Assembly (NCBI GenBank): GCA_965219495.1
Contig: OZ244777.1
Location: 2,976,001 to 3,040,000 of the forward strand
Direction of reading: 5' to 3'
Origin: CAZPXZ01 sp965219495
GTDB lineage: Bacteria; Pseudomonadota; Alphaproteobacteria; Rhodobacterales; CAZPXZ01
Length of the DNA: 64,000 bases
Part shown: piece after piece, positions 9,319 through 18,984 of the stretch
Layout of the letters: every line of letters starts with the position of its first letter
How positions within the stretch are numbered: the stretch's first letter is position 1
The notes under the pieces: model-generated
Databases searched by the model: none
What the model was told of the DNA's origin: nothing
The model's input: only the letters and a program-made list of their open reading frames with translations
Position numbers and translations under genes: made by a program

Positions 9319-9407
9319 GTTGGACTCCCGGTTCCGTGGCGACAGGTGAACTCAGCGAAGGAGAGTATAGGCGAACTTTGGTGACCGTGGGTCAGATGGG
9401 GACAAAT

Positions 9408-9423
9408 TGTTTCACGTGAAACA
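9408..9423. promoter_or_regulatory. parS centromere site 2
   Basis: A second perfect copy of the 16-base palindrome tgtttcacgtgaaaca lies 90 bases upstream of mnmG. The two sites are 2,015 bases apart and bracket mnmG. Confidence 0.97.
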
Positions 9424-10203
9424 ATTGAACCGGGTGAATCCCGTGCTATATGCAAGGCAGCTCTGAGAGAGTAGAGATCCGAAACCGGCGTGTTGAAGGT
9501 CGACGGGAGATACACGAACCTTCGTCATGAATCCGGGACCAATTCACGAATGACGTAAGGGGACAAGCGCCGTGGTGACACCGAAATGTTTTTCTACAGG
9601 TCTAATTTGGCCGATGCGGAAGTCAGGGACGCCAAGCAAGAAGGCCCACCGCGCAGGAAATTGGCTGGAATGGTGGCAGGAGCCATACTTGAGCCCGGTA
9701 GTGGGCCTCTCGCGACCAAATTGAACGATCTTCGGCGGTCGTCGGTTCCGGGCGCTCATTCGAGTTGTGAAAAGAGGGCGGGACCGCACGCCCGAACGCG
9801 TTGCGCGGGAATGCGGCGAAGTCCGGTGTTGATTCTCCTTCGGCGAACCAACCGGGCCTGAATGTTGGTGGGATACCCGAATCGGCTCCACGTTCAAGCG
9901 GAAGTGGCGTTCGGGAACATCGCAAGCGAATTGCTTGAGTCCGAAACGGTCTGGATCCGCAAGCCTTGCAACAGCGACAGCAGGGCGGCTCTAGCCGGAT
10001 TCCCATATTGCGTTGATGTGAGAACGGTTCGGGACTGGTCGGCTTGGAACGGAACATCGCGGCGCAACTGACCCTCTTTCAGGCCTCCGCTGCATGTGAT
10101 GCAGCCGGATGCGGAAGCAACCCACGCAAAAGCTTGCAAGGTGACTGACACAAGAATGAGGAAGAGGGCAATTCCGATATGATGCAGGAAGAGGGTGCGA
10201 AAG
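9424..10203. other. Non-coding stretch at the mnmG-side edge of an inserted region
   Basis: Several frames stay open here for 90 to 145 codons on both strands, but they overlap one another, lack recognisable motifs and have compositions dominated by R, P and S. I see no supported gene and no RNA gene. It marks the left edge of DNA inserted between mnmG and mnmE. Confidence 0.5.
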
Positions 10204-11496
10204 ATGACAGCTGAAATCGCTCTGCTAAACAAGACGGCGGTGGCTTTGGCTGCTGACAGCGCCATGACTGTCCAGGGCACCGGGAATATTTAACCCGCAA
10301 ACAAACTCTTTGCTCTGAACAAGCGGCATCCTGTTGGGATCATGGTATTCAACAACGCGGAATATATGGGAGTTCCGTGGGAAACCATTATCAAGACGTA
10401 TCGAAAGTCCGCCGGCAACGGTCCAAAGGCAACTTGCAAAGCGTATCTGCATGATTTTCTCGGATACATTGAAAGCAGGGAATTCTGCGGGGAAGACGAG
10501 CAAGATGCAAATCTAGTGCGGGTTGCTTCAGACGTTTACGCCCAGATACACGAATCGGCGAACAATGACCTTCGCGCAGTATTCAAGGAGCAGGGGCGCT
10601 TGTCGACGCAAGACAGAGGCGGAGTTCTCCGGAACGCGGTCGGGAACCGATTGACTGCCCTTACGGAAATCGACGAATCAATATCGACGCGAGACGTGAA
10701 ACGAGTTCGCATAAGCCCCGTACTCAAGTGCATCTTGGACACCTGCATTGACCGGGAATTTCGCCATTTCAGAATTACGCAATCGCAGAGGAAATCTCTC
10801 CATCGCATATTTCAACTTCTCGTTGAGAGTAAGGCGCTATCAAGAGGATACTCGGGTGTCGTCATTGCCGGCTTCGGGGTGGAAGAGATGTTCCCGGCAA
10901 TTTGCGCAATATCCACAGATGGAATGGTTGCCGGAAAGTCAAGACGCGGAGAAATATTTAGCGCCCAAATTGGGCAGGGCGGAACCACCGCCCTGAATTG
11001 CCCGTTTGGCCAGAGGGAAATGGTCGACCGCTTCATGGAAGGCGTGGATCCTGAATTTCTCAGCTACTTGCAGCGTTCGACCGTTGAGCTGTTGTATCGG
11101 TTTGGAGAAGGCTCGCTTTCCAGGCAAGTTCCTGAAAAGGTCCCGGACTTGGGAGCGCTCCGAAATGCTGCAGAACGGCAATCTGCCGAGTATTTTGAAC
11201 AGGCAAGGAGTTTCTTGTTCAAAAAATTTGTTGGGCCTATTGTAGACGCAGTCCGGCATCTGCCCAAGGAGGAGATGGCAGGGATGGCGGAAGCGCTCGT
11301 AAACCTCACTTCGTTGAAGCGCCGTGTTTCACTGAAGCAAGAGACTGTTGGCGGACCCATTGATAGCGCCGTGATTTCAAAGGGAGATGGGTTCGTGTGG
11401 ATAAAGGGAAAGCACTACTTCACAGCGGCCTCCAACCCGGAGTACTTTGTCCGGCAGTCGCTGGAGATGAAGAAAGGAGACATCCATGGATCATGA
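10204..11496 (+). pseudogene. Proteasome-like Ntn-hydrolase with in-frame TAA at codon 30
   Basis: An ATG at 10204, with a gaggg ribosome-binding sequence 8 bases upstream, opens a frame starting MTAEIALLNKTAVALAADSA. This resembles the N-terminus of proteasome beta and HslV subunits: Thr after the initiator Met, and an AADSAMT segment like the conserved Asp17 loop. A TAA at 10291 interrupts it, and the same frame goes on with ANKLFALNKRHPVGIMV (the expected Lys33 region) for another 400 codons to 11496. The longest uninterrupted part starts at ATG 10342 (384 residues), which lacks the putative catalytic Thr and Asp. Related intact proteins, as I remember them, have a tyrosine near the stop position. 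The gene therefore looks nonsense-mutated. The long C-terminal part has no motif I recognise. It overlaps the next small gene by 11 bases. Confidence 0.7.
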
Positions 11497-11704
11497 CTTG
11501 GAAAAGAAACCCCTTGCCGACACGCAGTTTCCATTTGGTCTTCCGGCCGAAATTCGTGCGCGACGGCAGGAAGAAATCGAACAGCAGGCCATAAAAGATG
11601 CAAATGAATCTTTCGAAAAAATTCGCCACCTGCTGGACGACGTTATCAAAACTGAATTTCCATCGAAGGGCGCCAAGAAAAAGCAACGTAGAGCGAAAAA
11701 ATAG
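11486..11704 (+). CDS. Small charged protein paired with the Ntn-hydrolase gene
   Basis: This frame encodes 72 residues, starting at ATG 11486 within the last codons of the preceding gene, with agaaaggagac just upstream as a ribosome-binding site. The protein is highly charged: an acidic and glutamate-rich middle (RARRQEEIEQQAIKDANESFEKIRHLLDDV) that may form a helix, then a strongly basic tail ending KKKQRRAKK. No family recognised. Overlap with the upstream gene suggests the two act together or are at least translated together. Confidence 0.6.
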   Translation: MDHDLEKKPLADTQFPFGLPAEIRARRQEEIEQQAIKDANESFEKIRHLLDDVIKTEFPSKGAKKKQRRAKK

Positions 11705-12482
11705 CGCTAAACATGCAACTTTGCGCGAATACAGTGGGTTTGAACGGAGAAACGCGCCATCGTCGTAACCGTTCGGACCGCTGCTCTAGGTGATTCCTGC
11801 ACTCGGAGTGTCAGCCCTACTCGCCTTCTCTTCTCCTGCTACCAAGTGCTCCACGCACCGGGGTTGTGGGAAACGGTCGCAAAACGCGGCCCCGCATTCC
11901 GAGTGCCGCACTCGGGTGGGGTCCAGAGTGAGCCCAAGTTGGCGCATGCAATGAGCGGCTGGAGACATTAATCTAGACACCGTTATTGCTTCAAAGCCCA
12001 AGGAGACAGGGGCTTTAGGTTTCTCTTCGCCGGTGCAGGGCAAACACACCTATGCTTGGCAGAGCCGTTGATGACGGCTGTCTGCGAACTTTGAGCGAAC
12101 CATTCAGAGCAAGAATGAGTTTGCGCGAAGGCCGTCCGTCCAGGTCTTCTGAGGTGAACTGGGCAGGAAGTTGGGCCAAAGTCTTCACTTCAAGTCAGGA
12201 GAGCTCGGTCGCCAGCATGATTTCGGGAGCATCCGGTCCGAACGCAACCAATTGATCGAAGAAGGCATGCCAAGTTACGGTGCTCATCTTTTTCCATATC
12301 CTTATTGTCGCTCAATACCTTGTTCTCGCATCAACACATGACGATTGCTCGCGAGAGCAAGTTTGCTGTAGAACCACGCACCCGCGGAGTGGACGCAAAA
12401 CGACTGACGTCCCAGACTTTCCTGATCAGAATGCAGAGAGTCGCTTTCAGGAGCACGGGTTCCTAGGATAACCACGAGAAAG
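11705..12482. other. Long intergenic stretch without a supported gene
   Basis: About 780 bases separate the Ntn-hydrolase pair from the glycolipid operon. Short open frames of 60-90 codons exist on both strands but show no motifs and overlap. A promoter for the downstream three-gene operon must lie near the right end, but I cannot pick out convincing boxes. Confidence 0.45.
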
Positions 12483-13517
12483 ATGGGGCGGGAAATTCGA
12501 TTGAGCGTGGAGAATAAGAGCACAGCTGAGCGCCGGCCCATCATTGCTCGCGAGGGCCGGGTGCTTGTTTCCGTTGTCATTCCATCGTTCAATGAGGAAG
12601 CGGTAGTTCGCGAGACGCATCAACGGCTGGTTGCGGCGCTCGAAGCAATCGAGAAGAGCGACTTCGAAATCATTTATGTTGATGACGGGAGCAATGATTC
12701 CACACTGGAAGTACTGCGGGAACTGAACGGCGCCGATTCACGCGCACGGGTCATTTCCTTGTCGCGAAACTTCGGCCACCAAGCCGCATTGACTGCCGGA
12801 TTGGAGCATGCGAGCGGCGACGTCGTAGTGCCCATCGACGCGGATCTGCAAGATCCACCGGAAGTGATACCGGAGATGGTGGACCGTTGGCGGAAAGGCG
12901 CAGATGTAGCGTTTGGAGTCAGAACGAAGCGCGACGGGGAGTCAATGCTAAAACTTTGGTTTTCCAGGAGTTTCTATCGCATTATCAACCGGGTTTCGGA
13001 TGTTGCCATTCCTCTCGATGCGGGGGATTTTCGTTTGATGGACCGCAAGGTTGTCGATGCCTTGCTCGCCATGCCGGAACGCGACCGGTTCGTGCGCGGA
13101 ATGGTGGCGTGGATCGGATTTCGGCAGGAACCAGTGCACTACAAGAGAGCGCCTCGTCTTGCGGGTGAGAGCAAGTATCCGTTCCGAAGAATGCTGCGGC
13201 TCGCGGTAGACGGCATCCTTTCCTTCTCGCTCGTGCCCCTCCGGGTCGCTATTTACGTGGGTCTAGCCGCTTCAAGCATGGCGCTATTGGGAATCATTTA
13301 CGCGCTTTGTCTTCGCCTGTTCACCGACGAATGGGTGACCGGATGGACACTTCTGTTCATTGCGATCTTGTTCTTGGGAGGCGTACAGCTTGTCGTTCTC
13401 GGCGTGATGGGTGAATATGTGGGACGGATTTATGGTGAATTAAAGCAACGGCCTCTTTTCCTGGTAAAGGAAAGGCTCGGTTTCGGATCTGAAAAGCCGC
13501 GGGCAAGTAAAGAATAG
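12483..13517 (+). CDS. Family 2 glycosyltransferase, DPM/GtrB-type
   Basis: This 344-residue membrane glycosyltransferase probably moves a sugar from a nucleotide donor to undecaprenyl phosphate on the inner face of the cytoplasmic membrane. The GT2 fold is plain: VSVVIPSFNEE near residue 29, YVDDGSNDST, and the metal-binding DADLQDPPE. Then comes GDFRLMDRKVVDALL, and two hydrophobic membrane segments at the C-terminus (about residues 235-260 and 275-305) as in GtrB and ArnC relatives. It is the first gene of a tight operon with the UPF0104 protein 13 bases downstream. The exact sugar cannot be read from the sequence. Confidence 0.85.
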   Translation: MGREIRLSVENKSTAERRPIIAREGRVLVSVVIPSFNEEAVVRETHQRLVAALEAIEKSDFEIIYVDDGSNDSTLEVLRELNGADSRARVISLSRNFGHQAALTAGLEHASGDVVVPIDADLQDPPEVIPEMVDRWRKGADVAFGVRTKRDGESMLKLWFSRSFYRIINRVSDVAIPLDAGDFRLMDRKVVDALLAMPERDRFVRGMVAWIGFRQEPVHYKRAPRLAGESKYPFRRMLRLAVDGILSFSLVPLRVAIYVGLAASSMALLGIIYALCLRLFTDEWVTGWTLLFIAILFLGGVQLVVLGVMGEYVGRIYGELKQRPLFLVKERLGFGSEKPRASKE

Positions 13518-13530
13518 GCGTTAGCAGCGA

Positions 13531-14565
13531 GTGAGTAGCAACGGGTGGCGCGGGCTGAAGTTCTTGGTCGGCCTCGCCGTATCTGCCGGATTTGTATGGA
13601 TTCTGGTCCAGGGGTTGGACTTGGGTGCCGTGGGTCAGTCGTTTTCCGGATTGTCCGCGTTCTTCCTCTTTCCTGCTCTTGGTTTCCTGGCCGCAGGCTA
13701 CGGCGTCCGAATTGTCCGATGGTGGTGCATGCTCCGCGTTTTCGAACCGACTCTGCCGTTCAACGTCTGCGTTTGGCCATTCCTCACAGGAATGGCCGTC
13801 AACAATGTCTTGCCGTTTCGGGCAGGGGATGCACTTCGAGTCGTGGGTTTTCGTCAGCAGCTTCGATCTCCGGCGATGCGCGTGCTGGGCACCGTCGTCA
13901 TCGAGAGAATTCTGGACCTGATGTTTCTACTGGGTTTCTTCCTCGTCGGATTGTTGGGACTGCCTGAAGGGGTATTTCCACAGAGTTTTGTGCGTACCGT
14001 GTTTTGGCTGTCTGGCGCGAGCGCTGCCGCGTTGCTCTTCCTGGTTCTGGGGGTTCCTGTGCTGGAACGCGCCGGCGGTGCTTGGACAGGCCGGCTAAGG
14101 TCGGTTTTCAATAGCTCGCGGTGGGCAAGGTCCTTCGGCAACCACCTGTCTCAACTCGGTGCTGTTTTGGGACTCGTGCGCTCTCCCTTACGAATGTTCA
14201 TTCTCATTCTTCTGTCGGTAGTCGCATGGGTATTCGAGGGAGCGGTGTACATGACCGTGGCGGCGGCCCTTCAGGCGGACGCCGAACCACTGGGCGCGTG
14301 GTTTGCCCTGGCAGCGGGCACTCTTGCGACGCTCATTCCGAGTTCTCCCGGATATGTGGGGACATTCGACTATTTTGCGGCGCAAGGTCTTGCCGCATTT
14401 GGTGCTTCTCTTGATGTAGCCTTTGCCTTCGCGGTGTGCGTACACGCGGTGTTGTGGGTGCCATTGACGGCCAGCGGATTGCTCTACCTTGTCCTGCGCG
14501 GCGTCAAACTCGGGAGTGTCTGGCGCAATCGAGCGTCCGAAACGAGCAGTGGGTTCGACGATTGA
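13531..14565 (+). CDS. UPF0104 / LPG-synthase-TM family membrane protein
   Basis: This is an integral membrane protein of 344 residues with about eight hydrophobic segments, starting at GTG 13531. The pattern resembles the flippase-like domain of the lysylphosphatidylglycerol synthase transmembrane family: RIVRWWCMLRVF, then GMAVNNVLPFRAGDALRV, then the VIERILDL motif, and near the end ATLIPSSPGYVGTFDYFAAQGL. Members beside glycosyltransferases and FAD enzymes are thought to move lipid-linked sugars, but this is an inference. The stop codon overlaps the next TTG start as TTGA. Confidence 0.8.
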   Translation: MSSNGWRGLKFLVGLAVSAGFVWILVQGLDLGAVGQSFSGLSAFFLFPALGFLAAGYGVRIVRWWCMLRVFEPTLPFNVCVWPFLTGMAVNNVLPFRAGDALRVVGFRQQLRSPAMRVLGTVVIERILDLMFLLGFFLVGLLGLPEGVFPQSFVRTVFWLSGASAAALLFLVLGVPVLERAGGAWTGRLRSVFNSSRWARSFGNHLSQLGAVLGLVRSPLRMFILILLSVVAWVFEGAVYMTVAAALQADAEPLGAWFALAAGTLATLIPSSPGYVGTFDYFAAQGLAAFGASLDVAFAFAVCVHAVLWVPLTASGLLYLVLRGVKLGSVWRNRASETSSGFDD

Positions 14566-15917
14566 GCGAGAACGAACGGCCCCACATCGTGGTTATCGGG
14601 GCGGGATTTTGCGGCCTTGCTGCGGCTTACGAACTCGGTCGGCGCGGCATTCGCGCGACGGTGCTGGAGCAAGATTCGGAAGTTGGCGGCTTGGCCGGCA
14701 GCTTTGAAGTCAACGGAGTTCAAATCGAAAAGTTCTACCACCATTGGTTCTCGCACGATTGGCAAATCACAAAGCTTGTCGAGGAACTGGGGAAATCGGA
14801 CAGGGTGCTCTTGCGCTCGACCCGCACCGGCATGTACTACGCGAACAATTTCTTCAGGCTCTCTACACCTTTGGACCTCTTTCGATTCTCGGCTCTGCCG
14901 TTTGGCGACAGGGTACGTCTAGGGTTGTTGGCGTTGCGCGTGGGGCGGATAAGGGACTGGCGTTCTCTTGAAGACCGAACAGCCACCGACTGGCTTCGCG
15001 AGATGGGGGGAGAACGTGTTTACAGAGTGGTGTGGGAACCGCTTCTTCGCGGAAAATTCGGTGACGCTGCGGAAGATGTAGCTGCAGTCTGGATTTGGAA
15101 CAAACTGAAGCTCAGAGGTGGGAGTCGAGGCCGGTCGGGAAAGGAGCAGCTTGCCTATTACCGTGGGGGATTTGCGGCACTCGTCGAGGAACTGGTCGAC
15201 GCGATCAGCATTCAGGGTGGGGTTGTCAAAAAGGGAGCCCAAGTGACACAGTTACAAGTGGATTCCCACCGGGTGCAGGCGGTCGATTGCATTCAGGGGA
15301 CCGTCAGCGCGGACGCTGTAATCGCCACGCCCGCTCTGCCAATAATTGCAGATCTGGTGAATCCCCATTTGCCAGGCGAATATGTCGAACGATTGAGAAA
15401 AATCCGTTATCTGGCAAACATTTGTGTCATCCTGGAACTGGATTGCAGTCTCTCGGACATATATTGGCTGAACGTGAATGATCCAAGCTTTCCGTTCGTT
15501 GCAGTGATCGAGCACACCAACTTCGAGCCCGTATCGACGTATGGGAACAGGCACGTTGTGTATCTGTCGAAATACCTGCCGGAGGAAGATTCGGTCTTTC
15601 GGATGCCGGATGATGCCATGGTTGAATTCACGCTGAAGCACTTGCGCAAAATGTTTCCCGATCTGGAATCCGACCGGGTTCTGGACGCTCATGTATGGCG
15701 CGCCAGGTACGCACAACCCATTGTAGAACGCGGCTACCGGAAGATGATCCCGGATAGCCGCACCGGCTTGGAAAACTTTTTCCTGGCGACCATGGCTCAA
15801 GTGTATCCGGAGGACCGCGGTACGAATTATGCGGTTCAACTGGGTAGAGAAGTTGCAAGAATGGCAGCGGAGAGTCTTGAGCGTGGGAGATTGAACAAAG
15901 AGAACATCGGATCCTGA
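14562..15917 (+). CDS. FAD-dependent oxidoreductase of the amine oxidase / protoporphyrinogen oxidase-like type
   Basis: I take the TTG at 14562, overlapping the upstream stop by 4 bases, as the start, giving 451 residues. The N-terminus IVVIGAGFCGLAAAYELGRRG is an FAD dinucleotide-binding fold, followed by VGGLAGSFEVNG as in amino-oxidase and UDP-galactopyranose mutase-like flavoproteins. Later conserved parts are LLRGKFGD, YYRGGFAALVEELVD and the C-terminal FLATMAQVYPEDRGTNYAVQLG. Relatives occur in polysaccharide gene clusters next to GT2 enzymes and UPF0104 proteins, and act on an unknown, possibly lipid-linked, substrate. It is not the haem-pathway enzyme, since hemJ is present elsewhere in the window. 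Confidence 0.8.
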   Translation: MSENERPHIVVIGAGFCGLAAAYELGRRGIRATVLEQDSEVGGLAGSFEVNGVQIEKFYHHWFSHDWQITKLVEELGKSDRVLLRSTRTGMYYANNFFRLSTPLDLFRFSALPFGDRVRLGLLALRVGRIRDWRSLEDRTATDWLREMGGERVYRVVWEPLLRGKFGDAAEDVAAVWIWNKLKLRGGSRGRSGKEQLAYYRGGFAALVEELVDAISIQGGVVKKGAQVTQLQVDSHRVQAVDCIQGTVSADAVIATPALPIIADLVNPHLPGEYVERLRKIRYLANICVILELDCSLSDIYWLNVNDPSFPFVAVIEHTNFEPVSTYGNRHVVYLSKYLPEEDSVFRMPDDAMVEFTLKHLRKMFPDLESDRVLDAHVWRARYAQPIVERGYRKMIPDSRTGLENFFLATMAQVYPEDRGTNYAVQLGREVARMAAESLERGRLNKENIGS

Positions 15918-16154
15918 GCTTGGGAATTGACGGATTCGCTCTAGTGGCCATGAGCGGTTCGACAGGAAAGCATTGGCGGCGGTATTGCTGCGCCGAATGC
16001 GCCTGTGACGCGCGTGCTCGCGACGCAACTTGAAGCGGGCATCGCCGTTGCTTGCTCCAATGAATGTGGTTGGCGCATCCAACGTTTACCTGGGAGGAAG
16101 AACCGACTAGAGGACCGAAAACATCTGCATGGGACGGAATCCAATAGCGGTCAG

Positions 16155-17489
16155 CTATTTACCCAGGCAAAATTCCGCGAAAATCACATCCAGAACATCA
16201 TCGACGCTTACACGCCCTGCAAATCTTTCGAGCTCCAGAAGCGAACCACGAAGGCGCTCGGCGACAATCTCGGGCGGTTCGTCACTTGCAATCAGCCTGC
16301 CAGAATCATCGAGTGCAGCTTTGGCGGCCTCAAGCGCTTTGCGCCGACGAAGGACAGCGGTCACGTGGGAGGCAGTGTTCTCGATCCAGGCCAGGCGGTC
16401 GCCAAGTTGCTCAATCAGGGCCGACAGTCCTTCGCCGGTAAGGGCGGAAACGCTCAGAGCGTCTTCGACGGGTTTGAATTCGGGCAGGTCGCACTTGTTC
16501 TGAACTTCGATATCTCCGTCGATCCAGAGCGTTCGATCCCTTGAAGGGATGCCGGGCACGTCGGGCGAGGAAAGATGAATGCGAAGTTCCGCGTTGCGCG
16601 CGCGGATTTCGGTGCGTTCGATGCCGGCCGCCTCCACAATGTCTGTTGCAGCACGGATGCCAGCGGTATCCAGTAACGTCACGCAAAGCCCGCGAATTTC
16701 CAACCGCGCCTCGATTATGTCACGGGTGGTTCCGGGGAGCGGCGTGGAAATTGCGAGTTCACGGCCAACGATATTGTTGATGAGCATGGATTTTCCGGTG
16801 TTGGCAGGACCGATTACCGCGACTTCTATGCCACTCCTTAGCCGTTCCGCGGCTCCGCTGCCGGCGATCTCTCGTTGAATCGAGTTTGCCACTTCGGTGA
16901 GTTCCGTTGCGATTGCTTTCGAATAACCGGCCGTGTCCTCGCCTTCTTCGGGGAAATCGACGGCTGCCTCGACCAAAGCCAGGCAGCGAAGAATGCGGTC
17001 GCGCCACCCATACACAACTTCCGAGGTGTTGCCGGACATCGTGCGCAGCGCCAGCCGGCGCTGAGAATCCGTTTCCGCCTGAATGAGATCGGCGAGCCCT
17101 TCGACTTGGGCGAGATCCAGGCGGCCGTTCTCAAAGGCGCGGCGGGTGAATTCACCGGGTTCGGCAAGCCGCATGCCAGGCAAGTCCGCAAGTACGGTGT
17201 GAAGGCACCGATCTACGGCCGGACTGCCATGGACCTGCAGTTCAACCACATCTTCGCCAGTGAAACTGCCGGGTTTCGGGAAATAGAGTACAACAGCTTC
17301 ATCAATCGGTTCGCCGGAGGTGGGATCCGTCAGCATTCGATGCGCGGCGCTTCTAGGCGGCAGATATTCGGTTCGGAGGAGAACCAATGCCGAAGGAAGC
17401 GCGCGGGGCCCGGATATTCGGTAAACCGCAATACCGGATTTGCCTTCACCGGACGCACAGGCAAATATCGTAGTCGCTGCTTCTGGCAC
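16155..17489 (-). CDS. mnmE: tRNA modification GTPase MnmE
   Basis: MnmE (TrmE) is the GTPase partner of MnmG in wobble-uridine modification. The 444-residue protein has the N-terminal tetrahydrofolate-binding domain (TIFACASGEGKSGIAVYRISG), helical domain, and an inserted G domain with Walker A GPANTGKSMLINN, switch segment PGTTRDIIE, DTAGIR and NKCD. It ends FCLGK, matching the conserved C-terminal FCIGK whose cysteine is important for activity. The Walker A lysine and serine are intact. It is oriented as mnmG but separated from it by an inserted block. Confidence 0.96.
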   Translation of the reverse strand: MPEAATTIFACASGEGKSGIAVYRISGPRALPSALVLLRTEYLPPRSAAHRMLTDPTSGEPIDEAVVLYFPKPGSFTGEDVVELQVHGSPAVDRCLHTVLADLPGMRLAEPGEFTRRAFENGRLDLAQVEGLADLIQAETDSQRRLALRTMSGNTSEVVYGWRDRILRCLALVEAAVDFPEEGEDTAGYSKAIATELTEVANSIQREIAGSGAAERLRSGIEVAVIGPANTGKSMLINNIVGRELAISTPLPGTTRDIIEARLEIRGLCVTLLDTAGIRAATDIVEAAGIERTEIRARNAELRIHLSSPDVPGIPSRDRTLWIDGDIEVQNKCDLPEFKPVEDALSVSALTGEGLSALIEQLGDRLAWIENTASHVTAVLRRRKALEAAKAALDDSGRLIASDEPPEIVAERLRGSLLELERFAGRVSVDDVLDVIFAEFCLGK

Positions 17490-17581
17490 GCAGGCAGCCT
17501 CCTGAAGGATGTTGTCAGGCGGCAGTCTAGCAGAGGGGAAAGAAGCGGCGGAGCGAATGAAGGAGCAAGAGGACTTGAATC

Positions 17582-18565
17582 ATGGCGGCAATTCAGCGGA
17601 TCGAATTTGAAGAATATGGCGGGCCGGAAGTGTTGAAGCTGGTGGAACGGCCGGAAACGTCACCAGGCGCTGGCGAGGTTCGCGTCAGGAACCTGGCAAT
17701 CGGCGTCAACTTTATCGATACATACCACAGGTCGGGACTGTACCCGCTCCCGTCGCTGCCAAGCGGACTGGGATTGGAAGGAGCCGGAACGATCGAAGCG
17801 CGTGGAGAAGGTGTTCGGGTAGTCGGCGAGGGTGATCGCGTTGTCTACTGTTCGGGACCGCTGGGCGCATACTCGACATCTCACACGGTGAAGGCTGAAA
17901 GAGTCTTGCGTATTCCGAGTTTCCTGGACGAACTGGATGCCGTGGCGGTCTTCCTAAAGGGCCTGACGGTACAGTACCTGATTCGTCAGGTTTATCCGGT
18001 AACGAGGGGAGAAACGGTATTGTTTCATGCCGCCGCCGGGGGCGTCGGGCTGATCGCCATGCAATGGCTCCGGTCTCTCGGGGCGAGGGTAATCGGCACT
18101 GTGGGGACAAATGAAAAGGCGAAACTCGCTCAGAGTCTGGGTTGCACGCATACGGTACTCTATGAGGAGGAGGACGTTGTAGCCAGGGTAAGGGAATTGA
18201 CGGATGGCAAGGGCGTTCCGGTGGTATTCGATTCTGTCGGGGCAGCGACATTTGAACGATCTCTTGATTGCCTTGCGCCGAAGGGCTTGCTGGTGAGCTT
18301 CGGCAACTCTTCGGGAGCGATTCCACCTCTTGATCTTTCAAAGCTCGCAGCAAAAGGCTCGCTCATGGTTACACGCCCGACACTTGCGAACTTTACCGGC
18401 ACGCGCGAGTCCATTAACGCCGCTGCGAATGAGCTCTTTGGAGAAATCAAGAACGGGACAATCAGGGTGCGGAGAAGCGACCCGCTTGCCTTGGCGGATG
18501 CCCGGCGAGCGCACAAACTCCTGGAGTCTCGGAGCACGACAGGATCTACCGTACTGGTTCCGTAA
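17582..18565 (+). CDS. qorA: NADPH:quinone oxidoreductase, zinc-independent MDR family
   Basis: This soluble medium-chain dehydrogenase/reductase of 327 residues should reduce quinones or related electrophiles with NADPH. The N-terminal GroES-like part reads AIGVNFIDTYHRSGLYP, typical of QOR. The coenzyme fold has AAAGGVGLIAMQWLRSLGARVIG, and the C-terminus ends SRSTTGSTVLVP, also typical. Zinc-binding cysteines are absent, as expected. It lies divergent from mnmE, 92 bases away, at the right edge of the core block before accessory DNA begins. Confidence 0.88.
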   Translation: MAAIQRIEFEEYGGPEVLKLVERPETSPGAGEVRVRNLAIGVNFIDTYHRSGLYPLPSLPSGLGLEGAGTIEARGEGVRVVGEGDRVVYCSGPLGAYSTSHTVKAERVLRIPSFLDELDAVAVFLKGLTVQYLIRQVYPVTRGETVLFHAAAGGVGLIAMQWLRSLGARVIGTVGTNEKAKLAQSLGCTHTVLYEEEDVVARVRELTDGKGVPVVFDSVGAATFERSLDCLAPKGLLVSFGNSSGAIPPLDLSKLAAKGSLMVTRPTLANFTGTRESINAAANELFGEIKNGTIRVRRSDPLALADARRAHKLLESRSTTGSTVLVP

Positions 18566-18984
18566 CCAGGAAACTGCCGGTCCTTGCGCGTTGAGCAAAT
18601 TGAAGCCCATGCAGTATCCGCGATACCAGAAATTTTAAATGCACACAGTTCTTGATTGGAGGGACAGAGATCTTCCGTTCACGGGACCTCACCCACTTCA
18701 CGATCGTTGCCGTTGTAGCGGTCCACGCGGCCAAGTATTGCCTCGAAAAATTCTGGAGCCTAATCAGGGAAATCTCTATCTCCGATTCCTTTCGACAAGT
18801 CATTCCCGATCCCAAGAATCCACGTGACCGCCGCTGAGACACTTCGCGCCGCGTTCGGCGTATCGGCGTGGAGGTTCGCCCGAGCGATGTTGACGCGCAG
18901 CTTGCGGATCGTCCTGAATTTGCGCCTCAATCTTGATCGGATTCCGGGGATGAGGCGCTTCTTGCAATTTTTCGTGACTTTGTC
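18566..18984. other. Intergenic debris downstream of qor
   Basis: No gene is supported here. The minus-strand continuation of the ssb relic stays open to 18760 but no longer resembles SSB after about 18985. Confidence 0.4.

Noticed and set aside
9623..10057. Minus-strand 144-codon frame between mnmG and the Ntn-hydrolase
   Set aside because: Rich in P, R and S, overlaps other frames, no Shine-Dalgarno or motif.
11786..12255. Two small frames in the stretch before the glycolipid operon
   Set aside because: Short, unlike any family, and with low-complexity composition.
14562..15917. FAD enzyme as the protoporphyrinogen oxidase of haem synthesis (HemY)
   Set aside because: It sits in a glycan operon, has UDP-galactopyranose-mutase-like features, and hemJ in the window already provides the haem step.
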